Source: Nitrospira defluvii
Lineage (GTDB): Bacteria; Nitrospirota; Nitrospiria; Nitrospirales; Nitrospiraceae
Assembly: GCA_000196815.1 (NCBI GenBank)
Contig: FP929003.1
Location: 3,495,501-3,559,500, forward strand
Length of the DNA stretch: 64,000 nucleotides
Reading direction: 5' to 3'
Shown here: piece by piece, positions 9,598 to 19,771 of the stretch
Position numbering within the stretch: position 1 is the first letter of the stretch
Layout: every line of letters starts with the position of its first letter
Notes under the pieces: model-generated
What the model was told of the DNA's origin: nothing
Seen by the model: only the letters and a program-made list of their open reading frames with translations
The model's database searches: none
Translations under genes and position numbers: made by a program

Positions 9598-9801
9598 AGG
9601 CTGCCGCCATCCTATCGTGTTTTGGAATGTCCGCTAGGAAATAGGGAGATGCTGCGAGACTCTGAGAACGAAGCTGGAGTTGCAAAAGAAGGCGAGACGA
9701 CAAAACCCTCCCCTCCTGCCCCCAACATATCGAAGCCTTCCGTGCAGAATCCCGCTCCGATGCTGTGTTATCCTGACTGCGTAACCAGACAGGGGATCAC
9801 C

Positions 9802-11082
9802 ATGGCTCTCTCCCGCAGCGGGCTGACACTGTCGGTTTTCTTTCTACTCGGGGCCTCCACCCAAGTCATTACCCTATCGGACAGCCGGGCCTCGATTTAT
9901 ACCTACATCGACGACGCGGGCGTTCAAACCTTCACAAACCAACTCGATTCCGTCCCCGAACAATATCGAAACAGCCTGACCTCACAGGAGTACGACAGGC
10001 CTCCGGCCGTTTCCTCTGCTCCGCCTCGTGCCGTTGCCGAATCACCGACGCGCTCCGCCGATTCCCGCGTTGTCACCGCCAGCGGCGAATATCGCTTGGG
10101 CGATCACGACACCCGCACGGATGGCGCGCGTCTGGCGGTCGAAGCCGCCAAGAGAGATGCGCTCGAACAGGTGGCCACCTATCTGGAACGTGTCACGGAA
10201 GTGCACGACATGAACCTCACACGAGATGACATCCGGAGTTACACGGCAGGCATCGTCACCGTGTTGGAGGAGACCATCACGACCAGGGTGGAGAACGAGA
10301 GTATCGTCATCCGTGCCGAGTTGACGGCGGAGATCGACCCGCAGGAAGTCGCACAGGCCATTGCGGCTTTGCGGGAACACGACAACGCCATACTGGAGCT
10401 CACGGCCCTCCGCGCGGAAACCGACCGGCTACAGGAACAGCTTGACGCCACCAATCGCGCCCTCGCCGCCGCCCCATCGGCGGATGAAGTCCAGCAACTC
10501 ACCCGCCAACGTGACGACATGCTGAACGACCTGCAGGCCAATGCGCTGGTGTCACGAGCCTGGACCAGCTGGGCATACCCAACACTCGGCCTCTATTCCT
10601 ATCCCTGGATCGCAGGACCTGGGACCAACGGCTTACTACTCCAGGCACAGCGCCTCTCTCCCCGGCATCGTCACCTCGCGCAGGCGCAGCAGACCATTGC
10701 CACGCAGAACGGCGCGCTCGCGCCGGCCCCGACTCACGCCTTCAGTTCCCCGCTCCGCCGCTCGCTGCTCGCACCATCGCCATCGACGCAGAGCCGTCGA
10801 ACCCCGCCGTTGCTCAACCAGCAAGGCCTACCGGCCAAAGTGGGAGACATCGTGACCATTCCCACACCGCGCTCCGTTCCACCGGTGATGCACCAGTCTG
10901 CACCGCAGCCGCAGCCCTACCAGTTGCACCCGTCCCATTTCTGGCGCCCAAGCCCTCCGAACATTCATACCGCGCCCTCCATCACGCAGCAGACCCCGTC
11001 GATCAGCTCACGCCCTTCCGGCGGATACACTGGGCATGGCGGCGGCTACTCCCGCAGCAGCGGGGGGCACCGCGGTCGATAG
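9802..11082 (+). CDS. exported DUF4124 / LPP20-like protein
   Basis: 426 residues from ATG 9802; the longer frame overlaps the neighbouring gene and is rejected. A signal peptide covers about 1-30. A DUF4124-type motif follows (SIYTYIDDAGVQTFTNQLD, about 34-52). Residues ~90-210 resemble the LPP20 lipoprotein domain (RLAVEAAKRDALEQVATYLE) but without a lipobox Cys. A coiled coil follows (~195-245: ELTALRAETDRLQEQLDAT). The tail is Pro/Ser/Gly/His-rich and probably disordered. It is likely periplasmic or surface-linked; function unknown. Convergent with the multicopper oxidase, 11 bp apart. Confidence 0.75.
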   Translation: MALSRSGLTLSVFFLLGASTQVITLSDSRASIYTYIDDAGVQTFTNQLDSVPEQYRNSLTSQEYDRPPAVSSAPPRAVAESPTRSADSRVVTASGEYRLGDHDTRTDGARLAVEAAKRDALEQVATYLERVTEVHDMNLTRDDIRSYTAGIVTVLEETITTRVENESIVIRAELTAEIDPQEVAQAIAALREHDNAILELTALRAETDRLQEQLDATNRALAAAPSADEVQQLTRQRDDMLNDLQANALVSRAWTSWAYPTLGLYSYPWIAGPGTNGLLLQAQRLSPRHRHLAQAQQTIATQNGALAPAPTHAFSSPLRRSLLAPSPSTQSRRTPPLLNQQGLPAKVGDIVTIPTPRSVPPVMHQSAPQPQPYQLHPSHFWRPSPPNIHTAPSITQQTPSISSRPSGGYTGHGGGYSRSSGGHRGR

Positions 11083-11093
11083 ACGGAGATCTG

Positions 11094-12953
11094 TCAGTGT
11101 TCGTGCCCGTTTCCATGGTGACAGCCCGGACGTTCGCCGTCTTCCGTCGGCCCATCCTTGTCCGGGCAGGGCAAATCGCTCTTGTCCTGTATCTCGAACA
11201 TGGCCATCATGGCATGATCCTCATGCAAGACGTTATGACAGTGGATTGGATACTGGCCCTCGAAGTCCCGGAACCGCATCAGCAATTCAACCTCGCCTCC
11301 CGGGTCCAACCGCACGACATCTTTCCGCCCCGCTTCGATGTCGGCCACCGGCAGGCCATTCCGTTTGAGCAAGAGAAACTCATTGTGGTGAACATGGATC
11401 GGGTGATCCCAGCCACCGCCACCGTTTTTGAAGGTCCAGATTTCGGCCGAGTTGCGTTGGACATGAGCCACCACCTGCCCATCCTTATAGGGACGCCCGT
11501 TGACCGTCCACATACCATTCCCACGATTGAAGATGAACTCTCGTTTGCCCTGACAACGCAGCGCTTCGTGCGACACATCTGGCCGTTTACGTAACACCTC
11601 TGGCACACGGCTCGGGTCAGGAGCATCGCGCACCACGTCGAAGCGCAGCAACGGCACTCCTTTGCTTTCGACATCAGCCGGCTTGGCCCCACCAGTCTGG
11701 CGCAGCCGATTCTCAAGGCAAATCTGGTCACCGATCTTGCTTTTTGAAAAATCGATAATGACATCGATCCGTTCGGCCGCCCCCAAGCGTGTCGGCGTCT
11801 GCCGTTCGACGGGACGCTCCAGCAAGTTCCCGTCGTTGGAAATCTGCGTGAAGGTCATGCCGTGGCTAAGAAAAAGCTGATAAAACCGCGAGGGACCGGC
11901 GTTGAGGAACCGGAACCGATACTTGCGCCTGGCAACCTGGAAATAGGGCTGAATCACGCCGTTCACCAAGACCTTGTCGCCTACCACTCCCGCCGTATTG
12001 GTTGTGTCGAGATACAGCAACCCATCGCCCGGATCAAATGCCTTGTCGGTCAGCAAGATCGGCACATCATATTCCCCACTCGGCAAGCGGAGCGCCATGG
12101 GATTCGAGTCGAGCTCGTTGCCGGAATCCAGTTCGTCGAACAGCAGGAACATCCCCGTGAGGCCCTTATACACATTGGCCGCCGTCGCATCGTGCATATG
12201 GTCGTGATACCACAGGGTCCCGAGCGCCTCGCTGGGATCACCCGCCGCAGAGAAGCCATCCCGGACGCGCGGATCCAGGTCGTACCCCGCATACTGGTTC
12301 GCGTAGCACTGATCATGAAACAAGCCGTTCTTCCAGAAATTCCGCGGGTTCCCGTCGCTTTCCGGCGCCGTGTGACCATTGTGTAGATGAGTCGAGACGA
12401 AATGGCAGCCGAACTCATATACCTTCGCCTTCTCGGGAACTTTCGGCGCCTTGTCCGACACTTCCGGGAGCAGGTTCCAATTCCGGAGAATGACTGGTCG
12501 GCCATAGCGCGCATGGTAGACCGGACCTGGCGAATGTCCGTTGAAGCCCCAGACCGGTTGCAATGGGAGGTCCGGATGGAAGGAATGCAAAAACTCTTGT
12601 TGGCGAACTTCATACATCGTCACCGGGCGCTGAGGATCCTGAAAAAGCGTCTCGAATTGCTGGTGCGGGAGCCTGCGGCCTTCGCGGGGATCGGAACTCG
12701 GATCTTTGGTCGGGATAGGATTCACGAGCGCGACCGGCTGCTGAACGGGTGGAACCGGCATCGGAACCGCAAAAGGCCTGGTGCAGGGACTCTTCAAATC
12801 GCCCAGGATCCGATCTGCAATCTCCTTGGCTTCATCCGAAATCGGGCAGGTGGAACTTGGATGGCTCCAGGCGCGGCCGCCTGCTCCCGGCACCCACAGC
12901 CCGGCAGCCGTCAGCACGCTCCATTTCATCAAATCACGTCGCGAGAGTGCCAT
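11094..12953 (-). CDS. Tat-exported multicopper oxidase (CotA/SufI-like)
   Basis: 619 residues. The N-terminus SRRDLMKWSVLTAAGLW is a twin-arginine signal, so the enzyme is exported folded. The four copper-ligand clusters of multicopper oxidases are visible: THLHNGH (188-194), WYHDHMHD (about 247-254), HPIHVHHNEF (about 523) and HCHNVLHEDHAMM (571-583, containing the type 1 Cys/His and a Met axial ligand). The C-terminal tail is His-rich. The family oxidises phenols or metals (Cu, Mn, Fe) and reduces O2 to water. Its ATG overlaps the TAA of the peroxidase gene by one base (TAATG), so the two are translated together. Confidence 0.9.
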   Translation of the reverse strand: MALSRRDLMKWSVLTAAGLWVPGAGGRAWSHPSSTCPISDEAKEIADRILGDLKSPCTRPFAVPMPVPPVQQPVALVNPIPTKDPSSDPREGRRLPHQQFETLFQDPQRPVTMYEVRQQEFLHSFHPDLPLQPVWGFNGHSPGPVYHARYGRPVILRNWNLLPEVSDKAPKVPEKAKVYEFGCHFVSTHLHNGHTAPESDGNPRNFWKNGLFHDQCYANQYAGYDLDPRVRDGFSAAGDPSEALGTLWYHDHMHDATAANVYKGLTGMFLLFDELDSGNELDSNPMALRLPSGEYDVPILLTDKAFDPGDGLLYLDTTNTAGVVGDKVLVNGVIQPYFQVARRKYRFRFLNAGPSRFYQLFLSHGMTFTQISNDGNLLERPVERQTPTRLGAAERIDVIIDFSKSKIGDQICLENRLRQTGGAKPADVESKGVPLLRFDVVRDAPDPSRVPEVLRKRPDVSHEALRCQGKREFIFNRGNGMWTVNGRPYKDGQVVAHVQRNSAEIWTFKNGGGGWDHPIHVHHNEFLLLKRNGLPVADIEAGRKDVVRLDPGGEVELLMRFRDFEGQYPIHCHNVLHEDHAMMAMFEIQDKSDLPCPDKDGPTEDGERPGCHHGNGHEH

Positions 12954-15028
12954 TAGGATTTCCCTCCCTTTCCGACGCTGAGCTGCAACTGTTCCTCAAA
13001 AGATTTCAGACAGGCCGATTTCGATCGGCCTGTCTTGCCGACCGCCGGCAATTGCCGCGTCAGTTCCCGGTAGGTCCCATCGCTGTTTCGGCTGTAGCCG
13101 TCCGGAATCGTCAACGAAGGATGATCGAATGGGGCCTGCTCGCACCGCACCCGCTCGTCGGTCAAACTTTTCAGGAACGCCACCAAGGCATTCTTGTCCA
13201 CTTCGTTGAGCCACAGCGGTGTGATCTCAGGCGCCTGCTCCGCGTTAAGAAAATCGCCGCCTCGGTCATAGAATTCCACGACCTGCCTCAGCGTGCTCAG
13301 TCCGCCGGTGTGCATATACGGCCCTGTCAATTCGACGTTGCGAAGGCTCGGCGTTTTAAACGACCCATTGACGGCCGCTCGCACGAGGTCGGGACGCTCG
13401 ATCGACTCGCACGGCTGAATCGCAAACCCGCAGGGATCGACGGTGAACAGATCCACAGTCCCTTGCCCGGTCTTGAGATGCGGCAGATATTGCTTGGTAA
13501 ACGACAGCGGGTGCCCGAAGGGATCGTTCAGGCCAATGCCGAGATCCTCCGCCGTCGGGCGTACGCCGAGGTTGTAGAACCCGCTATCGTACATGGCCGT
13601 GTCACCCTGCTGCATCTCGTGCATCCGCATCAATTCGACCTGCTCGCGATGCTCTCGATCGGCCTTGAACGACTCAAGTCCGGACACCGTGAGCTCAGGA
13701 CCACGATGGCAATCCACGCACTTGCCGCGATCCATGAAGACCGAGAACCCGAACGCGGCCAACCCGTCGAGCGGCTTGCCGCCGGGTTTGTTCTTGAGAG
13801 CGTCGATGTGCTTGTCGAAGGGGCTTTGATCCGAGATCAATGTGGCCTCGTAGAGCATGACGGCAATCCCGAAGAACATCGAAAAATTGTTTTCGATCAT
13901 GGCGAACTCACTCGCCTTGAGCGTCTTAGGATCGCGGGGATCGCGCCACCAGTGATCACGGAACGCGCGTTGAATCAACTCACGGTAAGTGACCCTCAGC
14001 CCGTCCGTCGGATGACGAAACACACCGAGCACGCCGTCGTTCCGATCCACACGTTGTGTGTAGAGGGGCCGCGGGATGCGCGAGATCATCTTGCGCCCCA
14101 ATTCCGGCCAGCTCTGGCAGCTCATTTCAGCGGAGTTCACCGGAGGGCCGAGGGCTTGGGACGCCAGCGCCGCAGAAGGCAGATCCAACGACACCGCCCG
14201 CAACGTGACAGCGGGAGAGCCTGTTTTCCCGATCCTTTCGGTGAAGACTCGCATCAACTGGTGCCGTGGCCGGACCGTCCCGTCCGGATTCGACTCGGGG
14301 CTTGCATTCGGATCGGCAAGCTCGCGCTGGCCGAATGGATTGACGCCGTTGAAGTGGTTGTTGGCGCGACCATCCCAAAACGATCGAAATTGAAAGACGG
14401 CATTAATGACCGTCGGGGCATTCCGTCCGGTCGTCGCGCGCGAGTGGCCTGGGTTCAGGCAAGCCGTTCCCTGCGATCCAACCACGTCGTTCGTATCGAA
14501 GAGGACCTCCGAATCCGTCCGCGCCGGATCTTTGACGACATGAAACGGGAAATCCCCCACCTTGAGCGCATAGGCAGGTCCACCGAGGCCACCGCTCCTC
14601 GTGGGGTCCAGCGATCCCGGCTGCGAGCCATTGCCGGCCCCCCCGTTCAATTGTCCTCGTGTGCGGGTATCGGTACCCGCGTGAAAATGGCAACTCGCGC
14701 AGGCCTGCCCGTCGGAACCTAGTTGGCGATCCCAGAATAGTGCCTTGCCAAGCGCGATCGCTGTCTGTCGCTGCCCCGGCTTCAGCAGGTCCGCAAGTTG
14801 CCCGTCCGTCGGTTGAACCTGGGGCAGCTGCTTGCGGACTTCTGCAAAATCCATCTGCTTCGCGAGGCCCAGGATCTCTGCCGCCGGGGTCGGCACTTCT
14901 TCCTCATGCACCGCAGGCGCAACCGGCGTCAGGTCAGCCGCAGGGGCGCGCTCCACATGCATACCGGTCACAGCGAGTAGCGACGCGACGAGGAGCACAC
15001 CCGCGCCGATGGTTGTTCTCGATGCCAT
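12953..15028 (-). CDS. di-heme cytochrome c peroxidase-family protein
   Basis: 691 residues from ATG 15028, with AAGGAGGAG just upstream. A signal segment (about 8-32) exports it to the periplasm. Two heme c sites are visible: CASCH (110-114) and CVDCH (about 436-440). The late motif YMHTGGLSTLRQVVEFYDRGG region is characteristic of CCP/MauG proteins. It is clearly longer than classical CcpA (~330 residues), with an extended N-terminus and inserts, so peroxide reduction cannot be assumed; MauG-like oxidation of a partner is an alternative. It is the first gene of a coupled pair with the multicopper oxidase, which suggests a joint periplasmic redox role. Confidence 0.9.
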   Translation of the reverse strand: MASRTTIGAGVLLVASLLAVTGMHVERAPAADLTPVAPAVHEEEVPTPAAEILGLAKQMDFAEVRKQLPQVQPTDGQLADLLKPGQRQTAIALGKALFWDRQLGSDGQACASCHFHAGTDTRTRGQLNGGAGNGSQPGSLDPTRSGGLGGPAYALKVGDFPFHVVKDPARTDSEVLFDTNDVVGSQGTACLNPGHSRATTGRNAPTVINAVFQFRSFWDGRANNHFNGVNPFGQRELADPNASPESNPDGTVRPRHQLMRVFTERIGKTGSPAVTLRAVSLDLPSAALASQALGPPVNSAEMSCQSWPELGRKMISRIPRPLYTQRVDRNDGVLGVFRHPTDGLRVTYRELIQRAFRDHWWRDPRDPKTLKASEFAMIENNFSMFFGIAVMLYEATLISDQSPFDKHIDALKNKPGGKPLDGLAAFGFSVFMDRGKCVDCHRGPELTVSGLESFKADREHREQVELMRMHEMQQGDTAMYDSGFYNLGVRPTAEDLGIGLNDPFGHPLSFTKQYLPHLKTGQGTVDLFTVDPCGFAIQPCESIERPDLVRAAVNGSFKTPSLRNVELTGPYMHTGGLSTLRQVVEFYDRGGDFLNAEQAPEITPLWLNEVDKNALVAFLKSLTDERVRCEQAPFDHPSLTIPDGYSRNSDGTYRELTRQLPAVGKTGRSKSACLKSFEEQLQLSVGKGGKS

Positions 15029-15494
15029 ATCTCTCCTCCTTCTCCAGCCAGCGCTTCTGCTCCATCTTGGAACAGCACCGTACAATCGCCTGCTCACCGC
15101 ACTAGCAGGATCTTTGCCAATCGTTGTCGCGAGTGAGCTCCGGGTGAATTGGTTGCATTGCAACACCAGCAGGAGGCGCACTCCCGCATCGTGTCAGGTC
15201 ATGTTATCGAGTGTCGCTTTCTTGCATTCCCCTTCCAGGCAAGAATAGCTTTTCGATTACCTGTCGCGCCTCAACCGTATCGAAACCGATACGTGTCATA
15301 ACGAATCAGATACACGCGGGTATGCAGTTATTCGCAGCGTTCGTCGACCCCGCAACAACCCCGACGGTTCATCATCAGCGGAAGGCAATGATCGAGACAA
15401 TCACAGACAGGGGGCGCACGAGGTGATCGTTGGTTGGGATGTAACAGGAGGAGGCGCGCTCGCAAGAGTTACTTGGCGGGCGACGAGAGACGAA
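15029..15494. other. intergenic region with a small palindrome
   Basis: About 465 bp upstream of the peroxidase/oxidase pair. The only structured piece seen is CGTATCG-AAAC-CGATACG at 15276-15293, with a partial repeat of its half site (CAGATACACG) 15 bases downstream. It could be an operator, but lies far (about 250 bp) from the start codon. No gene seen. Confidence 0.35.
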
Positions 15495-16556
15495 CTACGA
15501 CAGCCCGTGCTGGGCTCGGCCGATGCCGCCGTCGTACCGGTTGGTGGATTTGAACAGTTCGTATCGGCCATCCATCGCATACAAAGCCACGCGCGCGCGC
15601 AACCCTTCCATTTCGGCCACCGTCATGGGAGTGAAGCGACGGACAATGTCGAGGTTTTGCTTGAGGACCTGCGGCGAATCGATGCCGCTCACGAGCGAAG
15701 CAATCGGCAGGCTCAAGACATACCGGATCGCTTCCTCCGGTGTCACGATCCCTTGCTTGATCGGCTCTGCATTCCCGGTCAGGCTCTTCATACCCAGGGC
15801 TGCGATTCCGCGTTGGTTCAGGATCGGCAGCACCTCCCGCTCAAAACTCCGATAGGTGCCGTCGAAGACATTCAATGGCATCTGGCAGGTATCGAACGGA
15901 AAGTCGTGCGCCAACATTTTGAGATGGATCTGCGGATGTTTGTGGCCGGTGAACCCGATGAACCGCACCTTCCCCTGCTGCTTGGCTTCGAGCAGGGCCT
16001 CAGTGGCCCCGTTCGGCGCGAAGTGACGATCGGGATCGTCTTCATAGACGACTTCGTGAATCTGCCAGAGATCCAGGTAGTCGGTCTTCAACCGGCGCAA
16101 CGACTCGTCGAGTTGCTGCAGGGCCACCTTCTTATCGCGACCGTGTGAGCAGACCTTGGTCATGAGCACAACCTGTTGCCGCTTTCCCTGCAACGCCTTC
16201 CCCATGAGTTCTTCCGATCGCCCGCCGTGATACTCCCAGGCGTTGTCGAGAAAATTGACGCCTGCGTCGATGGCCTCGTGGATGATGCGGAACGCCTCGG
16301 ATTCGTCCTTCAGTCGGCCCCAATGGGCTCCGCCGAAACAGAGCGCCGACACCTGCACGCCGGTTTTTCCCAACGGGCGGCGCGGAATGTCACCCGTCGA
16401 GGTACCTGAAGAAGGAGTGTCTGCGGCCAGCAGCTCGGCCAAGCGGCCGGGGCCGCCAAGCGCCATGACTGATCCCGCCACGCCGAGCCCTTTCAAGAGC
16501 TGGCGACGGTCGAGTGGAGTGGACCAGATCGATTGGTCGGGTTTCTTGGGCGTCAT
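15495..16556 (-). CDS. aldo/keto reductase with Tat-like signal
   Basis: 353 residues from ATG 16556. The N-terminus has DRRQLLKGLGVAGSVMALGG, a twin-arginine type signal followed by a hydrophobic core, so the enzyme may be exported or tethered. The catalytic tetrad of aldo/keto reductases is recognisable: Asp and Tyr in FLDNAWEY, Lys in VVLMTKVC, His in DLWQIHEV. Members reduce carbonyls with NADPH. It is last in the run ackA > xfp > HAD > AKR, about 80 bp after the HAD gene. Substrate unknown. Confidence 0.85.
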   Translation of the reverse strand: MTPKKPDQSIWSTPLDRRQLLKGLGVAGSVMALGGPGRLAELLAADTPSSGTSTGDIPRRPLGKTGVQVSALCFGGAHWGRLKDESEAFRIIHEAIDAGVNFLDNAWEYHGGRSEELMGKALQGKRQQVVLMTKVCSHGRDKKVALQQLDESLRRLKTDYLDLWQIHEVVYEDDPDRHFAPNGATEALLEAKQQGKVRFIGFTGHKHPQIHLKMLAHDFPFDTCQMPLNVFDGTYRSFEREVLPILNQRGIAALGMKSLTGNAEPIKQGIVTPEEAIRYVLSLPIASLVSGIDSPQVLKQNLDIVRRFTPMTVAEMEGLRARVALYAMDGRYELFKSTNRYDGGIGRAQHGLS

Positions 16557-16637
16557 CGATGACCTGCCCTGTTGAGGTGGAGTGTGTAGGCTACGACCGG
16601 CCCACGGCGTTGTCAATCCTGCCGCCACGCACCGGCC

Positions 16638-17321
16638 TCACCGATGGCCTGCGGCGGGGAACAGTCGCGACTGATCGACCCTCAAGAGATCGCCGATGCA
16701 GTCGATGGTGAGATCGGCCGACGGAAACGTCCGCAGCGCCTCAGGATCATTGGCATAGCGCCCCTGACGCGGAAACACCGTCGTGACACGCGCCCCCCAC
16801 TGCGCTTTCACCGCGCTCAGGATGCGCAACTTGTCGTCGATCAACACATAGTGGTCGGCAGGATACCGCTGCTCGACGTCCTCCAGTTCCTGCTCCTTAT
16901 GCACATAGACGAGCACTTGCTCTTGGACGGCGGACAGGATGCCCGATTGCTCGATCTTGCGCGGCTGGAAGACCGCATCCCCGTCGGAAAGGATCACCGT
17001 CCTGCCCCATTGCCCGGCGTGCCGCACGACGTCCAACGCCCGTGGAAACAGCCGGTCGGCAAATGGGTAATTCACCAGAAAATGTGACACCGCCAACAGG
17101 TGCGAGTCGTGCGGATAGGCCAGGCGATACCGCTGCAATGCCCCGAGATAGTCCGCATACCCCAACTCTTCACGCAACTCGTCGAAGATGCGCCAATATT
17201 CGCGCTCGTGCGCCGGGCCCACTTCCCGGTCCAAATACTGCGTGAGGTCGGCCGTGATCCGATCGTTGTCCAGCAACGTATTGTCGACATCGAACAGCAC
17301 GACGACCGTAGGAGGAGCCAT
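16638..17321 (-). CDS. HAD-superfamily hydrolase
   Basis: 227 residues. Motif I is LFDVDNTLLDND (residues 9-20, with nucleophile and acid/base Asp), motif II is TVILSDGD (about 109-116), a Lys follows in VYVHKEQE, and motif IV is LIDDK. A helical cap lies between motifs I and II. It is a likely cytoplasmic small-molecule phosphatase. It starts 3 bp after the phosphoketolase stop, so it is almost certainly co-translated, and may act on a sugar phosphate or serve as a housekeeping phosphatase of that pathway (inference). Confidence 0.8.
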   Translation of the reverse strand: MAPPTVVVLFDVDNTLLDNDRITADLTQYLDREVGPAHEREYWRIFDELREELGYADYLGALQRYRLAYPHDSHLLAVSHFLVNYPFADRLFPRALDVVRHAGQWGRTVILSDGDAVFQPRKIEQSGILSAVQEQVLVYVHKEQELEDVEQRYPADHYVLIDDKLRILSAVKAQWGARVTTVFPRQGRYANDPEALRTFPSADLTIDCIGDLLRVDQSRLFPAAGHR

Positions 17322-17324
17322 ATC

Positions 17325-19700
17325 CTACCGCTTCCCGCTCCACTTCCAGTTTCTGATCTCCGGCATATCGGTTCCATAGGTCTCGATGTACTGCTTGTGC
17401 TGCATGCGTTTGTCGCGCATCTCCTGCTTGAGATAGGCGGCCCGCGCGCCGAGCTGCGGTACGCGGTCCACCACATCGGATACCAGGTGGAACCGGTCCA
17501 GATCGTTCAACACGACCATGTCGAACGGCGTGGTGGTCGTGCCTTCCTCTTTGTAGCCGCGCACATGCAGGTTGTCATGGTTGGTCCGTCGGTAGGTGAG
17601 CCGGTGAATCAGCCACGGATACCCGTGGAAGGCGAAGATGATCGGTTTGTCGGTCGTGAACAACGCATCGAATTCCTTGTCGGACATCCCGTGAGGATGT
17701 TCGCTCGCAGGCTGCAGCTTCATGAGATCGACGACGTTGACCACGCGCACCTTCAAATCGGGCTGGGCGATACGCAGGATCTCCACCGCCGCCAGCGTCT
17801 CCATCGTCGGCACATCGCCGCAACAGGCCATCACGACGTCGGGCTCGCTGCCGCGGTCGTTGCTCGCCCATTCCCAAATCCCGATCCCGGCAGTGCAGTG
17901 CAGCACGGCGGCATCCATATCCAGCCATTGCGGAGCCGGCTGTTTTCCGGCCACCACCACGTTCACATAGTCGCGGCTGCGCAGACAGTGATCCGTGACC
18001 GACAAGAGCGTGTTCGCATCAGGCGGCAGATAGACACGGATCACCTGCGCATTCTTATTCACCACATGATCGATGAAGCCGGGATCCTGATGACTGAAGC
18101 CGTTGTGGTCCTGGCGCCACACATGCGACGTCAGCAGATAATTCAGTGAGGCGATCGGCCTCCGCCAGGGAATCTCGCGCGACGTCTTGAGCCACTTCGC
18201 ATGCTGATTGAACATGGAATCGACGATGTGAATGAACGCTTCATAACAATTCAGAAACCCATGCCGTCCCGTCAGCAGGTATCCTTCGAGCCACCCTTGG
18301 CACAGGTGCTCGCTCAAGATTTCCATGACACGCCCGTCATGCGCGACATGTTCATCGGTGGGGAGAATCTGCTCGGTCGAGCAGCGATCGGTCACTTCAA
18401 ACACTCCGCCCCAACGGTTGGACGCCGTCTCATCCGGCCCGAACAGGCGGAAGTTATGCGGGTTCAACTTCAGGACATCGCGCAGCAACAATCCCTGCAC
18501 CCGGGTCGTTTCGGCATCCTCGACGCCTGGTTTCACCACGGGAACCGCGTACTGCCGGAAATCCGGCATCTGAAGGTCGCGGAGAAGGCCGCCCCCGTTC
18601 GCGCAGGCAATGGCCCCCATGCGTCGCTCCCCGGTCGGCGCCAGTTCGGCCAGTTCCGGAATCAATCTCCCCGTTTCATCGAATAACTCCTCCGGCCTGT
18701 AACTCTTCAGCCATGCTTCCAGCAACTCGACATGTCCGGGCTTGTCCATCTCGCCCATCGGCACCTGATGGGAACGGAACGTGCCCTCCGTCGGTTTGCC
18801 GTCCACTTCCTTCGGCCCGGTCCAGCCCTTTGGCGTCCGCAAGACGATCATGGGCCAGCGCGGGCGGCCGGCAAATCCCTTGGATCGGGCCTCTTGCTGA
18901 ATACCCCGAATCGTCGTGACGATTTCGTCCAGCGTGGACGCCATCAGCTGATGCATCGTCGCCGGATCATCGCCTTCGACGAAAAACGGCTGATGACCAT
19001 ACCCGACCAGCAGAGATTCAAGCTCATCCGGCGGCATACGTGCCAGCACGGTCGGACCGGCGATCTTGTACCCGTTCAAATGCAGTATCGGCAGCACCGC
19101 CCCGTCCCGCACGGGATTCAAGAACTTGTTCCCATGCCAACTCCCGGCAAGCGGACCGGTTTCGGCTTCCCCGTCTCCGATCACACAGGCTACCAGCAAC
19201 TCGGGATGGTCGAAAGCCGCTCCATAGGCATGCGCCAGGGAATAGCCCAGCTCACCGCCCTCGTGGATAGAGCCGGGCGTTTCCGGCGCGACATGGCTCG
19301 GGATACCTCCGGGAAAAGAAAATTGTTTGAACAGGCGATGCAAGCCTGCTTCGTCCTGCGAGATGTTCGGATAGACCTCGCTGTAGGTGCCTTCGAGGTA
19401 CACGTTGGCAACCAGGCCGGGACCGCCGTGTCCGGGACCCGCGATGTACAGCACCGGAAGATCCCGGGCTTTGATGATGCGGTTGAGATGGGCATAGATA
19501 AAATTCAACCCCGGCGTCGTCCCCCAATGTCCGAGCAGACGCGGCTTGATATGCTCCCGCTTCAACGGCTGTTTCAGCAGCGGATTGTCGTACAAATAAA
19601 TCTGTCCGACGGAAAGGTAATTCGCCGCTCGCCAGTAGGCATCGATCCGTTGCACTGTCTCCCGGCTCAGTGGCTGATTCGCCTGCGTCGTCTGATTCAT
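17325..19700 (-). CDS. xfp: xylulose-5-phosphate/fructose-6-phosphate phosphoketolase
   Basis: 791 residues, the usual length. It cleaves xylulose-5-P or fructose-6-P with phosphate to acetyl phosphate plus glyceraldehyde-3-P or erythrose-4-P, using thiamine diphosphate. Diagnostic stretches: [47 protein letters not shown], and the ThDP-binding [10 protein letters not shown] motif. ATG 19700 has AGGGAG seven bases upstream; the longer frame from 19775 runs into ackA. It sits 71 bp downstream of ackA, forming the standard phosphoketolase-acetate kinase bypass. Confidence 0.96.
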   Translation of the reverse strand: MNQTTQANQPLSRETVQRIDAYWRAANYLSVGQIYLYDNPLLKQPLKREHIKPRLLGHWGTTPGLNFIYAHLNRIIKARDLPVLYIAGPGHGGPGLVANVYLEGTYSEVYPNISQDEAGLHRLFKQFSFPGGIPSHVAPETPGSIHEGGELGYSLAHAYGAAFDHPELLVACVIGDGEAETGPLAGSWHGNKFLNPVRDGAVLPILHLNGYKIAGPTVLARMPPDELESLLVGYGHQPFFVEGDDPATMHQLMASTLDEIVTTIRGIQQEARSKGFAGRPRWPMIVLRTPKGWTGPKEVDGKPTEGTFRSHQVPMGEMDKPGHVELLEAWLKSYRPEELFDETGRLIPELAELAPTGERRMGAIACANGGGLLRDLQMPDFRQYAVPVVKPGVEDAETTRVQGLLLRDVLKLNPHNFRLFGPDETASNRWGGVFEVTDRCSTEQILPTDEHVAHDGRVMEILSEHLCQGWLEGYLLTGRHGFLNCYEAFIHIVDSMFNQHAKWLKTSREIPWRRPIASLNYLLTSHVWRQDHNGFSHQDPGFIDHVVNKNAQVIRVYLPPDANTLLSVTDHCLRSRDYVNVVVAGKQPAPQWLDMDAAVLHCTAGIGIWEWASNDRGSEPDVVMACCGDVPTMETLAAVEILRIAQPDLKVRVVNVVDLMKLQPASEHPHGMSDKEFDALFTTDKPIIFAFHGYPWLIHRLTYRRTNHDNLHVRGYKEEGTTTTPFDMVVLNDLDRFHLVSDVVDRVPQLGARAAYLKQEMRDKRMQHKQYIETYGTDMPEIRNWKWSGKR

Positions 19701-19771
19701 GGGCTCCCTCTCAAGTTTTGACTGTCGGTCATCAATCGCCCACGGCAGGCGTGGACGACCGTCCTGCATCG

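Noticed and set aside
9460-9801. Upstream extension of the DUF4124 protein gene
   Set aside because: Overlaps the opposite-strand membrane protein; the signal peptide starts at ATG 9802.
12749-14722. 657-codon plus-strand frame opposite the oxidase/peroxidase pair
   Set aside because: Antisense shadow; the peroxidase heme motifs and oxidase copper motifs are on the minus strand.
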